Assembly: GCA_016748015.1 (NCBI GenBank)
Contig: JAAOMT010000198.1
Span: 300,894-364,893 of the forward strand
Length of the DNA: 64,000 nt
Source of the DNA: Geosiphon pyriformis
Lineage: Eukaryota > Glomeromycota > Glomeromycetes > Archaeosporales > Geosiphonaceae
Reading direction: 5' to 3'
The notes beneath the pieces were generated by a model. The model saw only the letters and a program-made list of their open reading frames with translations. It was not told where the DNA came from and did no database searches. Shown piece by piece: positions 49,471-62,500 of the stretch. The translations under genes were made by a program, and so were the position numbers. Positions within the stretch are counted from its first letter, which is position 1. Each line of letters opens with the position of its first letter.

Positions 49471-49816
49471 CTATTAGAACCAAGTATAAAGTGAATATAG
49501 AAAAGACTGGCTTGGTTGGAGATAATAGTCTGATTTCTGTTTTGTCTGACTGTGTAGTTTTTAGGTTGTTAGCTGGTACTGTTTGTATGCTTGGTGTTAT
49601 AGAATCAGGTTTGATAGATGCAAATTGTGTCATTTTTTCTCTGGTTAGATGGTGATGCTTTTATTAGCATAAGTGTGTAGTGTTGCTTTGTCTGGCCCAA
49701 GTGGCTGGCCACATGTAGTCTGTGTGTGAGCTGCATTTAGTTGGTTTCATTTAATTTGGTTCTATGTATTAGATAGCAGTTGGACTTCACTTGTTAAACT
49801 TGTAATAAAAAAAAAA

Positions 49817-52593
49817 TATAATAAATTAAAAAATACAAAATATAAATAAAAAATATATTAAATTAAAAAATAAAAAACATATTAAATTAAGGAATAAAAA
49901 AATATAAGATTAAATACAATTTATGATTATTTTTATATAAATAAGACAATATAATAAGTTAAATAATTAAATTATGTTATAATTTATATATTATAATAAT
50001 ATATTATTATAATATAAAATAATATTATTATAGAATATTTGTTTATATATTTTATTAAAAAAAAAAGATATGGTCTTATGGTAATTAATAATAACATAAT
50101 ATATATTTGTCTTTTTAAAACTTTTTATAATAAAAAAATTAATTATTAATAATATTTTAATTATATATTATATAATTAATTTGTATTTAATTTTAATAAT
50201 TTAAATTACAATAAAAATTTATTAAAGAGTATTATTTAAATTTTGGTCTTGTTTTAAATTACAATAATTTTTTATAAAATTTTGTAAATTTTATTATATT
50301 ATAATTATATAATATTATCTTAATTAATTTAAATAAATAGTTATATATAAAAAAACATATTATATTTATTTATTAATAATTTTAATAAATATTAATTTAA
50401 TTAAAATAAAAAATAACTTTTTTTTATATAAAATTAAATATAAATTACATATGTTAATTTTTTATTATAATACTAGTATTATTAACAACAAATTATTATT
50501 TTGTAATTACATATCCTTAAAAATATATAAAGATATTAAAATTTTGTATTATTATTTTACAAGAACTATATAATATTTTTGAAAATAATAATATTATATA
50601 AATATAATTTGTAATTTTATAAAAAAATATAATTACTTATAAAATTAAAAAAAAACTTATTAAGTTTATTTGTTATTAAATTATATTTTATCATAATATT
50701 TTAAAACTCTTTAATTATAAACTTGTTAATATGTTTTTATATATAGTTAAATATAACACTATAATATAAATAATATTACATATTAAAAATAAGTTAATTT
50801 AGCAAAAAGAGTGAATTAATTTAGCAATTCTTTAAATAAAAATATAAAAACTTATTAAAATAATTTAAAAGTTATTTAAACTTTTTTTTATATATATATA
50901 AAAATATGTTTAAAAGACTATTTGCTTAATAATTTTGATTTTTTCACAATATACTTTAATATTTTAAAATGTATTTTTTTTTAAAAACATTTATTGGTTT
51001 AAAGTGTTTTTTTATAATTAAAAACTTGTTGTTTTATTAAAAGTGTATTTTTTATTAAAAATTCTTTTAAATTACACATTTTTATTATGTTAAAACAAAA
51101 AAAACAAAGTAGATATTACTTTAAATATTAAAAATTCATTCAATTTACTATTGATTTCTATTTAAAATGTTTACAAAAAAAATATAATTATAATAAATTT
51201 TTGATATTTTTTATAAAAAATAAATTAGTTTATAGATTTTATTAAAGACTATTTAATAATACATTTTTTATTATTATGTTTTTATTTATAAAACTTTTAT
51301 ATTTTAAAGTATTTAATTTTTTTAGAATACTTACACCATATATAAATAATAAAATATAAACAAAAAATTTATTAATACATATTTTTAAATAATAAAAAGT
51401 ATGTATTTATTAAAAAAATTATAATTAATATTTGTTTTTTTATATATAACTTAAATTATAATACTTTAGATTTGTATAATATGTATAATACAAAACAATA
51501 TTGTATTTTTAATTATTTTGTTGTAATATTTTTGTCTTTGGTTTGACAAAAAATATTAACATTAAATTATTATTTATTTTATTGTTTATAAAAATATGCA
51601 CTAATGCCTTAAGACTCATATTAATCATAAATATGTAAATATATAAGTTCAATTGTATTTATTGGTTTTGTAATAAAAATCAATCACCCACATTGTTGAG
51701 GTTTTCATAAAAAATTAGTTTTTTGAATGTCCCATTCTAGTTTCGAACTTGCAACAAGTTTAATATTTTATATTAGAAATCTTTCTTTTTTACATTTGCA
51801 TTCTCTTTAACTATGATAATAATTGGTGGTAATGAATAATTTTTAACAACTTCTAGTTCAACTAAAAGTCAAACACCTTGTGAACATTTAAGTTTTTTAC
51901 TTTCTTTTATGATCAAGAAAGTCTTTAAATTTGTTTGATTGGCATCAAAACACAAATTAGCAGGCCAAAATTTTGGTTTTCGTCGTTTTTCATATCGAAT
52001 ACTCTCTTTCATGGGTTTGATTTATTGTGATTGATTGTGATTGATGAAATACTTTTCCATGAGTTTCCATTAACATGACACTTGCGGCTAGATTTAATTT
52101 ATCCATTTGAAATTATAGGCCCACCATTCATTGTCGAACTCTTGCATTGGAATTTCGAATGTTTGATTAATATTAAAAAGAACACGTTTTTGGTTTGGGT
52201 TTAAAGTTTGGTCTGAGATTAAAGTTGCATTAGTTGGGTTCATTATATAAAAAACTACATAATCCTTACACATTAATGATCATGAAGTTGGGCCTCAAAG
52301 CTTTTATTTGAGCCTTGCAAATAAAATGAATGAAATTTTTGTTTAAAAAAAATAAACCATGAAAAAATACGCACAAGAGGTGGGATGATCATGCATATGC
52401 AACATAATCATATAATGGCACCTGGCTTTATCGGTTCCCCTAATGGCAATATAAAGCGATAAGAGACCGAGGCATTTCCATAAAGTATGTCATTTTTCAT
52501 CAAAATTGTTAATTCGATTAAAGTACAGTTTTATTTAAAAATGAACAAAATTTTTGTCGGTCCTAAATTTCTATGATAAGTTCAAATGATAAT
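49817..52593 (-). other. Repeat F continuation, AT-rich stretch, then ORC3 downstream region
   Basis: 49830-50040 is the reverse complement of 1-205, the remainder of repeat F. 50040-51600 is AT-rich with no recognisable gene. From about 51600 to 52593 the composition is close to that of genes but no reading frame or conserved domain was found; it is probably the ORC3 3' UTR and intergenic sequence. A stem of GGCCTCAAA with TTTGAGCC is visible near 52293-52316. Confidence 0.5.
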
Positions 52594-55500
52594 CTAATGA
52601 CCCCACGTCAATCGTTCAAAATGATCGGTTTTTCGGGCTGTAGGTTTTACAAAGCCCAGGAGTTGTAATTCGCCAACACTACGTATAAATCTTGCTCTTG
52701 ATTCAAATTAATACTTGATTAAGGAATATCAAAGAAAAAACCATTGAGAACTGGACTGAATAAAGAAATATCGAAGGATACTGAGCCTCGCTCTCTCCAA
52801 TTAACTCTTTTTTTTCTATAATAGACCGAAAAGCCACCAACCAATCGTACATGTTGATCATCTTCCCACATTCTAGATAAAGTTTGTATAATATACAGGT
52901 ATCTTGTTCAGTGGGAAGAATCTGATCTATATCATCTTCGTCATCTTCATAGTGGCAGCAATCACAATTTATGTAATGTCTGGGGTGCCCGAGGCCTGAT
53001 TGGATTGCTGTGCGTGGTTGGACGGTGAAGCCCTTAATAAATTAATCAATCTATTAGTATAATGGTATTGTTTTTATATCAAAGAGAAATTTTATTTTAT
53101 TAAATCGTACATTTTTCAGGAGCTTCGTAACATCGTAATAAACAATTTCATGAAGCATGATCGTGGAATAATGCTTTAGATAAGCACTTGAAACAAAATA
53201 TTATAGTTAATATGTAAATATAAGAGATTGTTATCAATCACATAAAAACTTACTCGAAAATGTTGTCAAAGAATTGACTGATTTCAGCCACCAAAGAGGT
53301 GTAGTTTTTCACAGAGCCAATTGCGCCATCAATTAGATTCTTCTTGGCAACATTAGTAGCTCGCGAACTTTGGTGGGCAAAAGCACTTAGGAGTCCAGGA
53401 TGTTTGGAGGATTGATCGATGTTTGAAGATCGGGAAGAATTTTGCTCTGCTTTGTTTTCTTCCGCATATTGCTGTTCAATTGCAAATAATCGGGTTGAAA
53501 AGTCGACAATAAGTGAAATTTCATCAGTCACACAAAGTGTTGCGTAGGGATTTGTGCTGAGATAATTGGAGCAATTGTGCAAAAAGTTTGACAAACTAGT
53601 TGAATCCAGTTTCCTAGATATGGATGAAAAGAGAAATCATATTAATAAATCCTCGGATGATAAAATTGACATCAGTAAAAGAGGTCAAACCAAACTTCAA
53701 ATTTTCCAGTAAATCTTTAATGTGATACGCACTGCGCAGTCCTTCTTCTTCCCTCAGAGCTAGATAGTAAAGCAAATGTTTTGGTTTTCTTGATATCGCA
53801 AATCTATGATCAAATGACTGTTGCAGGAGCCAGACAAACTCAAAAGCTATTGCAAACTTTTTGTGATATAATCCGATGGTGTGAACGATATCAGGCAAAA
53901 GATTCTTGAGGTAATCGTCATCCTTCAAAAGACTGCGAACCTCATTTGTATTAGAAAGTCGTTGTTCTACATACCTATCAAACTCTGTTAAAAATCAAGA
54001 TTAAAATATAAATATCAACGGGAAGTATCACTCACCGCCTAAAAGATTGTTGCATTCGAATATTCTCCAAGTGATTCTTGCTTAAGAGAGGAAGCCTTTT
54101 TTTTACTTCATCCGATTCGATTCCGGCTAAAATACTCAATGGATTCGCGTAAAAATGATGCATTACCGCATACTATAATATATAAGGCAGGAATTAGTTT
54201 TTCTTCAATCAATCCTAAAAAAATTCTTAAATTAGACCTTAAATTTCGACACAAAGGACGCAACAGAATAATTGTGTAACAAAAAAATATTATGCAGCAA
54301 TTTATATGGCCCCTGGGCAAGTTTGATCCCGTGAGGATTTTCTACTAAAAGCTATTATAAAAAAATGTATGTTGATAATTAGAGATAAGCGTAAAAAAAC
54401 AAAAAAACACGATTTCTAACCTCCGAGACTATTTCATTAAGAGATTTCTCGGGTTTCTGCATGTGTATCTTTTCTATTCTTAACAAGCCCAATATTGATT
54501 TTGATAATGCTTTTTGAAAGCTCTCTATTGTCGTTGCTACCCCTATCAATAATACAACTGCTAATCGATCTTGGTAGTTGCTAAATAAATAATAGTTAAT
54601 CCAGAAATGCCTAAAAAGCACTAGACAATAAAATACATGGATAGTACCTGCAGCTATATATTAAGTCCTCCAATAGTGATGGTTCGAATGCTTCAGAATC
54701 TTGAATCAGAATGACTATTTTTTGCTGAGGTGTTTGATCTATATGCAGAACCTTCATTTAATATAACCGGAATGAGATATTATGAATATTAATATTCCAT
54801 TATTAAAAAAATGACTTACCCTGATAATTTTGCTGTTGCTTATCACACTTATTTTCAAACCATTGAGCTAAGACTTCAATATCGTATTTGGGCAAGCAGG
54901 TATCGGCCTTTTTATTGAAATATTGATAAGAAAATTTGAATTTACAAAATGATGAATGTAGTGATGAAGGCTTACTGAACTTGTTCCCTAATTGAAAAGG
55001 TCATCTCTTCCATTTGATCCTAGTTATTCAATGTTGAGTATTAAGACAAAGTTAAAAACAAATTGAAAGCTCATCCGCAGAGTTATACCTCTTCATTTTC
55101 AAAATCTGGGTTGAAATCAATTATTTGATCGCTTAAAGATTTCATGAGAGACTTCATATTCACACAGTCTTTGGATTGAAGAACAGCAACGTGATTTGAT
55201 TCTTGTTGACGTAATCTTTGGGCGATTTGCGAAAATAGCATCTCATGATCAGGGATGTTGATCCCTAAAAAGCAAAAACAATCGAAGTATATGAGTTGAA
55301 ATAGTGAATCAATAATTCAATCAAGAGGTATACCTGCAAAAAGTAAAGCTGCTGGGATTTCTCGAGATGGGAGTGTAAACCCACTAAAGATAAAAATTAA
55401 TACTTAAATATCGAAAATCTTTAAATTTATGGCTTGAAAATAAACGCCCTAAAAAACAATTGAGGTTTCTAGCTAGGAGATATAAAACCTGTTTTTCAAT

Positions 55501-55995
55501 TTCCTTTGCCGAAGTCCCAATTTTATAGAAATTCAACTTACTGAATGTTTGCACCTTCCAGCGAAGTGTAAGCACTATTTACAAAGAATGTGAGTTCATC
55601 AATAGAAGATTGGTTAACATTCAACAGGGCGTTCTATTTAAGAAATTATAAGTTTTTTTGAATCGGACTTTAGAAACTTTCTAAGGTGTAAAAAGCTGGC
55701 TTACGTCGACTTTAGACTGTATTTCCGACAAGTTCCTATAGCAATCACAGTGCCTGAGTTTCAAAGCCTCAGTTGGCTCTGCTCCAGCTAACAGGTTCTG
55801 GAAACCTGAGGATTCGAAGTGAGAACCGTTTCCCTTTGAGGTTGAGGTATCTGAGACGTTTTTTGGTTGTATAACCACGCAGCTCTATAAATAATTGCAA
55901 GTTAAGGGAAGTAGTGGTGTTTTATGATTTCAAATTAGTAATATAAGAACCTTAGAAATAGTATCGAGGGAATCTTCGGAAAAGACAAGAGGCAT
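52594..55995 (-). CDS. ORC3: Origin recognition complex subunit 3, sixteen exons
   Basis: Minus-strand exons: 55995-55951, 55884-55705, 55633-55542, 55383-55334, 55264-55089, 55019-54981, 54907-54820, 54738-54648, 54580-54421, 54351-54238, 54172-54036, 53974-53696, 53613-53254, 53186-53111, 53032-52782, 52696-52594. They join in phase to 746 aa (human ORC3 is 711). ORC marks replication origins and loads MCM. Conserved blocks: [19 protein letters not shown] (about 112-130), [19 protein letters not shown] (Walker-B-like strand of the degenerate AAA+ fold), [37 protein letters not shown], and the C-terminal winged-helix end [19 protein letters not shown] to RLTWGH. Introns are 61-158 bp. Two donors, GTTCAG (54980) and GTTTGG (53695), are weak and were chosen to keep phase and homology. 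The start is the only nearby ATG. Confidence 0.9.
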
Positions 55996-56109
55996 GGTGT
56001 AAAGTCAAAAATTACGTGTTTACTGCTATCGAGGTGAAAAATTTGCTTGTAATATTAAGAATATACTAAATTACTATATAATTGTTGCCAATTCATAAAA
56101 TATTATTAA
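55996..56109. promoter_or_regulatory. ORC3 upstream region
   Basis: Only about 115 bp separate the ORC3 start codon from decayed LINE sequence, so the promoter is either very short or lies inside transposon-derived sequence. No TATA box or other site can be claimed in this AT-rich stretch. Confidence 0.35.
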
Positions 56110-57650
56110 TAAAATTACCAGTGATTAGAAATAATTTAAAACTTGTTTAACTTTCTATCTGATCTAATTTGGTCATAAATCTACTATCAATATAGTAATT
56201 ATTAAATTGCTTGTACTTTTTAACTTTGCATAAAAGAGGATTATAAAAAATTTGTCACAATAAAGAAAAGATCTTATTTTAATTTAAATTATTATGAACT
56301 TTATAACTACTTATAAATCTAATATCTATTATAATATAATTAATTCTGTTAGTATAAATACTACCAAAAAATTTAATAAAATTATCACATATTTTAATTT
56401 TATGTAAATTATTTTTAAGATAAGACCAGTCTACTAAATTATATACTTTGTATATATTTTATAAAATAAGTTATAATTCATGGTTTTTTTCAAGATATTT
56501 TTTATTATTAATTTTATTATAAAAATTGGTAAAAATATTAAAATACTCTTTATGACTGAAAATTTATTTTTATACAGAATATTAAATTTGTTATAAATAT
56601 TAAAAATATAATTAAACAAGATTTTTAATAAAATTTTTCTTGTAGTTTTAATTAACACAATTAAATAAATATTAATTAAACACTTATCCAATTATAAAGC
56701 TTAGAAATTATTAAAACTTATATATGTTTTTACTAAATAAATATAAACTCTAAAATTAAGCAAAAATTTAACAAACTTAAAAACAAGTTAATAATACTTT
56801 TATTATATTGTTTTTATAATTTATTTATAATATTTAATAATTCAACTGTTTTGCTATTAAAAAAATTTTTAATTATATTATAAAGCTTTAATTAATCAAT
56901 TTAATCTATTATATAAATAAAAACATTATTATTATATAATTAAAAAAAAAATACTGGTTTTATTAAAAAAAAATTTATTTAATATTATACAGATTTGTGT
57001 TTATTTTTTTATAATAAATTTACAAATAATTTAACATCTTTAAAATTCAATACAAATTTGTTATTAATTATTAAGTAATTAAAAATTATCTTGTAAAATA
57101 GATACTTTAATATATTGTATATTATTTGGTTTTTATTATTAACAAAATTGTTTATATATTTACTAATTATAATATTAATTTTATATAATTTAATTCTTGA
57201 AACTTTAGAAAATGATAATATTTTTTGTTTATAATAGAACCAAATATAATATATTATAATTTAAATTATTATATACCAAATTTTAGATTATAATAATTTT
57301 CAAAAGATTTAAAACTAATTATTTGATTATAAACTAAATAAAACTAAAATTTAGAACTAAAACTAACACTTTAAAAATTTTAGACACCAAAATTTTTAAT
57401 TTATAAAAATAGAATATGTACATATTTTTTATACAAAATAATTTATTAAACTAAAACTTTAAAAATATTTATTCTATATTATAATACATAATATTTTTAA
57501 ACAAAATTTATATTGTATTTAGATTACTATTTGTTCTTAAAACTTTAAAAGCATTCAAAAATACAACAGTTAAAGATAAAAAAACTTTTTTAAATATTGC
57601 TTATTTCGAATTATTAATGTTTTTAAAATTGAATTTTTAGTAATTTTTGT
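56110..57650 (-). mobile_element. LINE D, extremely AT-decayed LINE fragment
   Basis: 56691-56434 reads in one frame and follows the LINE A/B reverse transcriptase residue by residue: LIKTTRKILLKILFNYIFNI against ALIKTARKILFDQISFACSK. In another frame 56420-56110 reads IKFFGSIYTNRIN, DSRFMTKL and related blocks, matching IKFFGSIYEDRIN and the following part of LINE A. Almost all G and C have been replaced. The part from 56700 to 57650 would be the region before RT, with WISV/SKLYNW near the IPKPYDW block. RNase H and the 3' end are missing, so it stops just short of ORC3. Confidence 0.65.
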
Positions 57651-58563
57651 TAACTTATTTATTTTTATTTTTTTTTATTGCTTTATGAGTGAGGTCCAAA
57701 TGCCACCTAATACAATACATCATATAAATAATCTAAACTAGGTGCAAATTATGCTTTTTCTACATGTAACCAGCCACTCAGACTGATCAAGACACCACTA
57801 CACAGCTATGTGAACTGAAACATCATTGCCAATACCAAAAAAGAATGAACATGACCTACGGAAACCAAAACGAACACTAAAAGCATCAACAATTCTAAGC
57901 AACCTAATAACACCAGTAAACAGTCCTGACGACAGACCAGAAATTGAAGCAGATATCAAACCATCAGATGGAATCAACCCATTCTTTTCCATGAGAGCTT
58001 GGTGTTTAGCACAGACTAACCATATGCCATCTTTGAAGCTGAGATTGAAAGCATGCACAAATTCCACAATTCTCCGACCTATGAGTTTGGGATTATGAAA
58101 GACAGACACAGCTTCCTGGAACCAATTGTCAAAAACAAAAATCTTTAAAAAGGGCTGTGGACATAGAAACATCAAAAGCACAAGACAACAGAAGCTAAGA
58201 CACACAAGAAGAGTAACAAAAAAGACTAGAAATCAGCTTCCAGAAAGCTGCATGGGTTTCCAACAACTGATGGTGAGTAGAGAGGTCAATTACACAAGAG
58301 AAAACATGATCAAAAAATTCAATTTCACTACAAAACAAACATAATACACTAGAGTAACATCTGGAGTATAGTTGTTTCCACACAACAACAGGCAGTTGAT
58401 GGTGTAAGGCCTTCATAAAATATGTACACAAGCCAGCAGATGGTTTGCTTATAAAACCTGTAGCCATATGTAAATCAGGATGTCACATCTCAACCAATCA
58501 ATATCTAATACTAAATCACCCACCAGAAATTTCAAACCAGAACCAACTTTTCAATATGCATGA
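57651..58563 (-). mobile_element. LINE C, 3' part of a younger LINE copy
   Basis: Starts (3' end) with an A tail, seen as T-rich plus-strand sequence near 57660-57680, then GGACCTCACTC as in the other copies. The minus frame 58467-58195 covers the C-terminal end of ORF2: FMKALHHQLPVVVWKQLYSR and the zinc pattern C-x2-C-x7-H-x4-C, here intact as CLFCSEIEFFDHVFSC. A second frame, 58205-57798, continues with FDNWFQEAVSVF. The copy is cut at 58564 by the LTR of the next element; its 5' part should lie beyond that element. Confidence 0.75.
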
Positions 58564-59542
58564 TGTTATTAGACAAAATTAGAGATATTATTTAGCATGA
58601 AATTATCTTTATAATTCCTATCATTAATTAGCATATATTATCGATTCAAATTATCACTTATTACATTAGCAAAATGTCCGAAATTATCATTTAATTAATA
58701 ATCCAATTTGTACATAACACAAATGTAACCTAATTGCAATGATCAATCATACAATACCCCAAAATATGTAACATTCAAAAGTTCGCCGAAATTTGTAAAA
58801 ATTTGCCGAAATAATTGATAGTTCACCAAAATATCTAATAGTTTGTAGAAATAACTTGTAGTTTGCTGAAATGTATCTTTAGTTCAGTGAAATTGTAGAA
58901 AAGAGCAAAGTTCAAGTTCATAGAATAGTATTACAACAAGTTGTATAAAAGAAGAGCTTCTCTCTTTGAAAAAATATATCTTACTTTAGATTTATTACTT
59001 AGAACCATTTCTACACATACAAAAAGAAATAAATATCAAATAATTCAAAAAACCAAATTCTTTAATTATTGCACTTAGAAAATCCTCAAAACCCAACTAA
59101 CATTTTGAAATTGATTAGCTACCAATTTCAGTAAACTGTTAGTGATTCCAGGCCTGGATAGAAAATGTTCTCTTGATAAAAATCTATTTCTTTTACATTT
59201 CTTTTATTTTTATTTTTTTTTTCTTATTACAATTATTAGGGTAGTCTACAGATGAGATTCCTGTAAAAGAATTGACTTTCACAGCAAAGTAACTACACAT
59301 TTTTAGTGAGCTTCCAGATGAGCAATTCCTGGGAAAGAGTTGACGTTTATTACAATGTAACTACACAAGTAACTGGCACGGAATTGGCCATTCCACTTAT
59401 AAGCCCAGCCATTCAAATTATAGAAGATAATTTGAAGATAAAATTCAGTTATCAGAGGTTCAAACACTTCCCATAGTCATGAATTAACAGCACTACAACA
59501 AACATACAAGAACTAAGAAGAGACCAAAAACCTCCAGTAACA
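58564..59542 (+). repeat. 5' LTR of the dUTPase-carrying Ty3/gypsy element
   Basis: 979 bp with termini TGTTATTAG and CCAGTAACA, that is TGTTA/TAACA. The right edge is followed directly by a primer-binding-site candidate. The left edge coincides with the point where LINE C homology ends. The 3' LTR would lie outside the window, so the boundaries rest on the terminal pattern only. Confidence 0.65.
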
Positions 59543-59544
59543 TT

Positions 59545-59554
59545 TGGTGCTCTC
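59545..59554 (+). promoter_or_regulatory. Primer-binding site candidate
   Basis: TGGTGCTCTC, two bases after the LTR end, begins with TGG, the complement of a tRNA CCA end. Which tRNA it would match was not determined. Confidence 0.5.
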
Positions 59555-59587
59555 TCATGGAAACAACACAGCAAAAACAATTTCAAA

Positions 59588-62500
59588 GTGGCGACCACAC
59601 CAGACGCAACAACTCTAGAGTATTACCAGTCAATTTACATCTACTGCAAGCAAAGATTTAACATTCCAGACGGAATTGAAGTTGTCAAGAAATCAGTATA
59701 CCAATACATTGAAAACCACATCAACAATTATCTTTTTAGAAATTACAATATTTCAGAAGTTAGAAGCAACTTTTACAATAATTTAGTACACTATTCACAA
59801 TTGGGAACTGAAGACCTTAACAGTGAAACACTTGCCACTTACTTTCAAGAACTTAATTTTAACATTATCAAGTACTGTGAAGAAACATATCCAGTGCAGT
59901 CTTAATACTCTATTGATTTTGAATCAGAGACAGAAACAAGCAATAAAGGCAAACAAAAATTGAAGCAATACTCAAAAACCACACCAAATACTCCAATATT
60001 ACCAAAAACAACTGCCAAACACTTACAAACACCTGAACAAGGAACCAATTCAAAACTTCCACTTACTATCACACCTTTTTCAGCTTTACTTACACAAGCA
60101 CAAACACCTAACTCACCCTTAAATTGATTTGCAAGACTAGAAGATTTTACATTACCCAGAAGTCCTACCAGACAACAAAAACCCCTTCAAACTAGTTCCA
60201 ATCTCCTTGACTTTCTAGCTGAAAATCGAAATAAACACTCTGAGACAGCAGCAAACAAAGAAAACAACTCTGAAATATCTGAAGAAGAATCAATAGACAG
60301 TGAAAATGAAGAAGACAAAATGACAGCATACATTGCAAAAATCCCTGAATTTAATAGAGAAGACATTGAAACCAGTTCCCAAGAATGACTCGACCAAGTT
60401 ACTAAAGCTGGAGATGCAAATAGATGGAATGCTGCCAGAATGTTAAGAATAATTCCTTACTTTCTCAAAGAAACAGCAGGTGAATGGTTTGAAAACTTGA
60501 CCACCCCTTTTAATGACTGGACAGCTTTTAAAACTGCCTTTTTAGAACAATTCACCAATAACAACACCTCAATCACACTTCGAAATTGTTTTTGTAATAT
60601 TAAACAAGAACTCTCTAAATCTGTCATGACTTATATTGGGAAATTCAACAAACTTCTTAGACGAATTTGCCAACTTGAAACTAATGATTATTATTCTGAT
60701 GCTCAAATCTTGGATCAATTTATTGCTGGTTTAAAGAATAAACTGATTAAAAAGGTTCACCCACATGCTCCAGAAGATTTAAACTCTGTCATTCAGCATA
60801 CAAAAAGATATGAAATGGCCATGGAAAAAGCCAATTGTACAAAACTTGTGAACTTAGCCATTGAAGAGACCAGCTTAGCAGTTGAAAAGAAAATTGACCA
60901 ACTCACAAAGAAAGTCAAAAACTATTTTACCAACCAACAACAACAGCAACCCCAAAGATATCAACCACCCCAAAGATGGAATCAAAACAACTTCACATCA
61001 TTCTTTAATAACCAGCCTCAGAATTGTCATTACTGTGAAATTCCTGGCCACTGAAAAAGAGATTGTAGGAAGCTACAACAAGACCAACAGAATAGGAGTA
61101 ATCAACGTTACTCTTCACCACAACAATCTTATTACCAATTACCATTACCATCAGCTTACTATCCATCAAGACCACAATATCAAACTGATTACTATCAATT
61201 TGCTCTACAGCCAATGCAACAACAGTATCAACAACTCATTCAACATTACCAAGTATTTGCTTGAAGATTGGTTCAACAAAACCAATTTGCACCACAAAAC
61301 CAATTCGCAACAAACAACAACAGAATCAACCCAAATAACCAATTAGTTCTCCAAAATCCAGCTCAGCCAAGACCCACCCATTATTATACTCAACCTAGCT
61401 ATCTTACAATACCTGAAGAACAGGATTTTCACCATACTGCACTCTCGGAAGGTAGAGCTGCAGCATGACAACAAAACCCTTCCTATACTCTTACCACAAT
61501 CCCACCAGCCAGAATTGCTGAAAATGCCAACCTTTCAGATATATTCCCTTTTGAGTTCGAAGCAAATAAGTCACCATTTCTGCTTAGCAATGCAGCTGCC
61601 AATGAACAAAAAGCAATCACTGTTATGTACACTAAAGTAGAAATTGAAAGAAAGACAATTTGCTTGATCTTAGACAGTGAATGCACCGGAAGCATCATCA
61701 CCTACCAGTTAATGCAACAGTTAAAGAGAAATATCGACCAACTAGCTCAAACAGTAATCGTTATTGCTGATGGCATGAAAAAGACTTCAGTAGGAAAAAT
61801 TGACAATTTTCTGTTCACTCTTAATGAAATCATCATTCCAGTCAAAGTTCTTGTAATGGATGCACCCTAGTATTAAGCCCTTGTTGGAAATGATTGGCTC
61901 CAAAAAGCCAATGCAAAATTAGACTGGGAAACCCAAGAATTACAACTCTCCTATCAAGAACAACATGCCTGAGTACCCGCTACTTGTGGTACATTTAACA
62001 AACGATCAGAGAAAGCTCCTGTCTTTGAATTTAAAGAAGAAAAAAAAAAGCCTGTAGTCAAAACATTTATGACAATTGAATCAACATCTAACTGGGCTGA
62101 AAAAACTGAGCAAACGTATTTTGCAACAAACTCATATCCAGAGGAACCAGAAACCCCTGGATAGAACATCCTATATTCTAAACCAGAACCAAAGAAACGA
62201 CACCCTTATATTCCGCTCAAATACAAGGACTGCCACAAGAAACTCTCCTCAATGGGAGCCTGCATTTCACCTGAAGAAGAATATGAAAATCATACTTGTT
62301 ATTACTGCAAAACTTGCCACAGAGAACAATAGGGCCATCTAATAAAAAGAAGTGGAAAATGGGACAACACCCCTTGTTTGACTTGTGGAAATATGCTACC
62401 AGAAGAATACAATTGGATTGATGTAGCAATGAGAAAAAGAGTCTGTGATCAAACCTGCCAATATGCTTTATTAATTTCAGAAAAAGTCAAAAGAAAAACA

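Larger units (their letters stand above)
43016..49816 (+). mobile_element. LINE B, full-length non-LTR retrotransposon
   Basis: 6.8 kb on the plus strand, same family and domain order as LINE A, inserted into repeat F. A direct repeat AAAAATATAA occurs at its 5' edge (about 43006-43015) and after its A tail (about 49812-49821). Repeat F continues on both sides, which fixes the boundaries. ORF1 and ORF2 are broken by stops and at least one frameshift. Its 3' end, GTTGGACTTCACT plus a tail, matches the GGACTTTACTC ending of LINE A and the GGACCTCACTC ending of LINE C. Confidence 0.85.

Noticed and set aside
49817-49917. A/T-rich tandem-looking tail after LINE B
   Set aside because: First read as part of the LINE tail, but it is the reverse complement of 1-205 (repeat F); the true tail is the A run near 49807-49816.
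51735-51765. TTCGAA-containing stretch resembling a tRNA B box
   Set aside because: No matching A box, anticodon arm or acceptor stem can be drawn around it on either strand. No tRNA or rRNA gene was found in the window.
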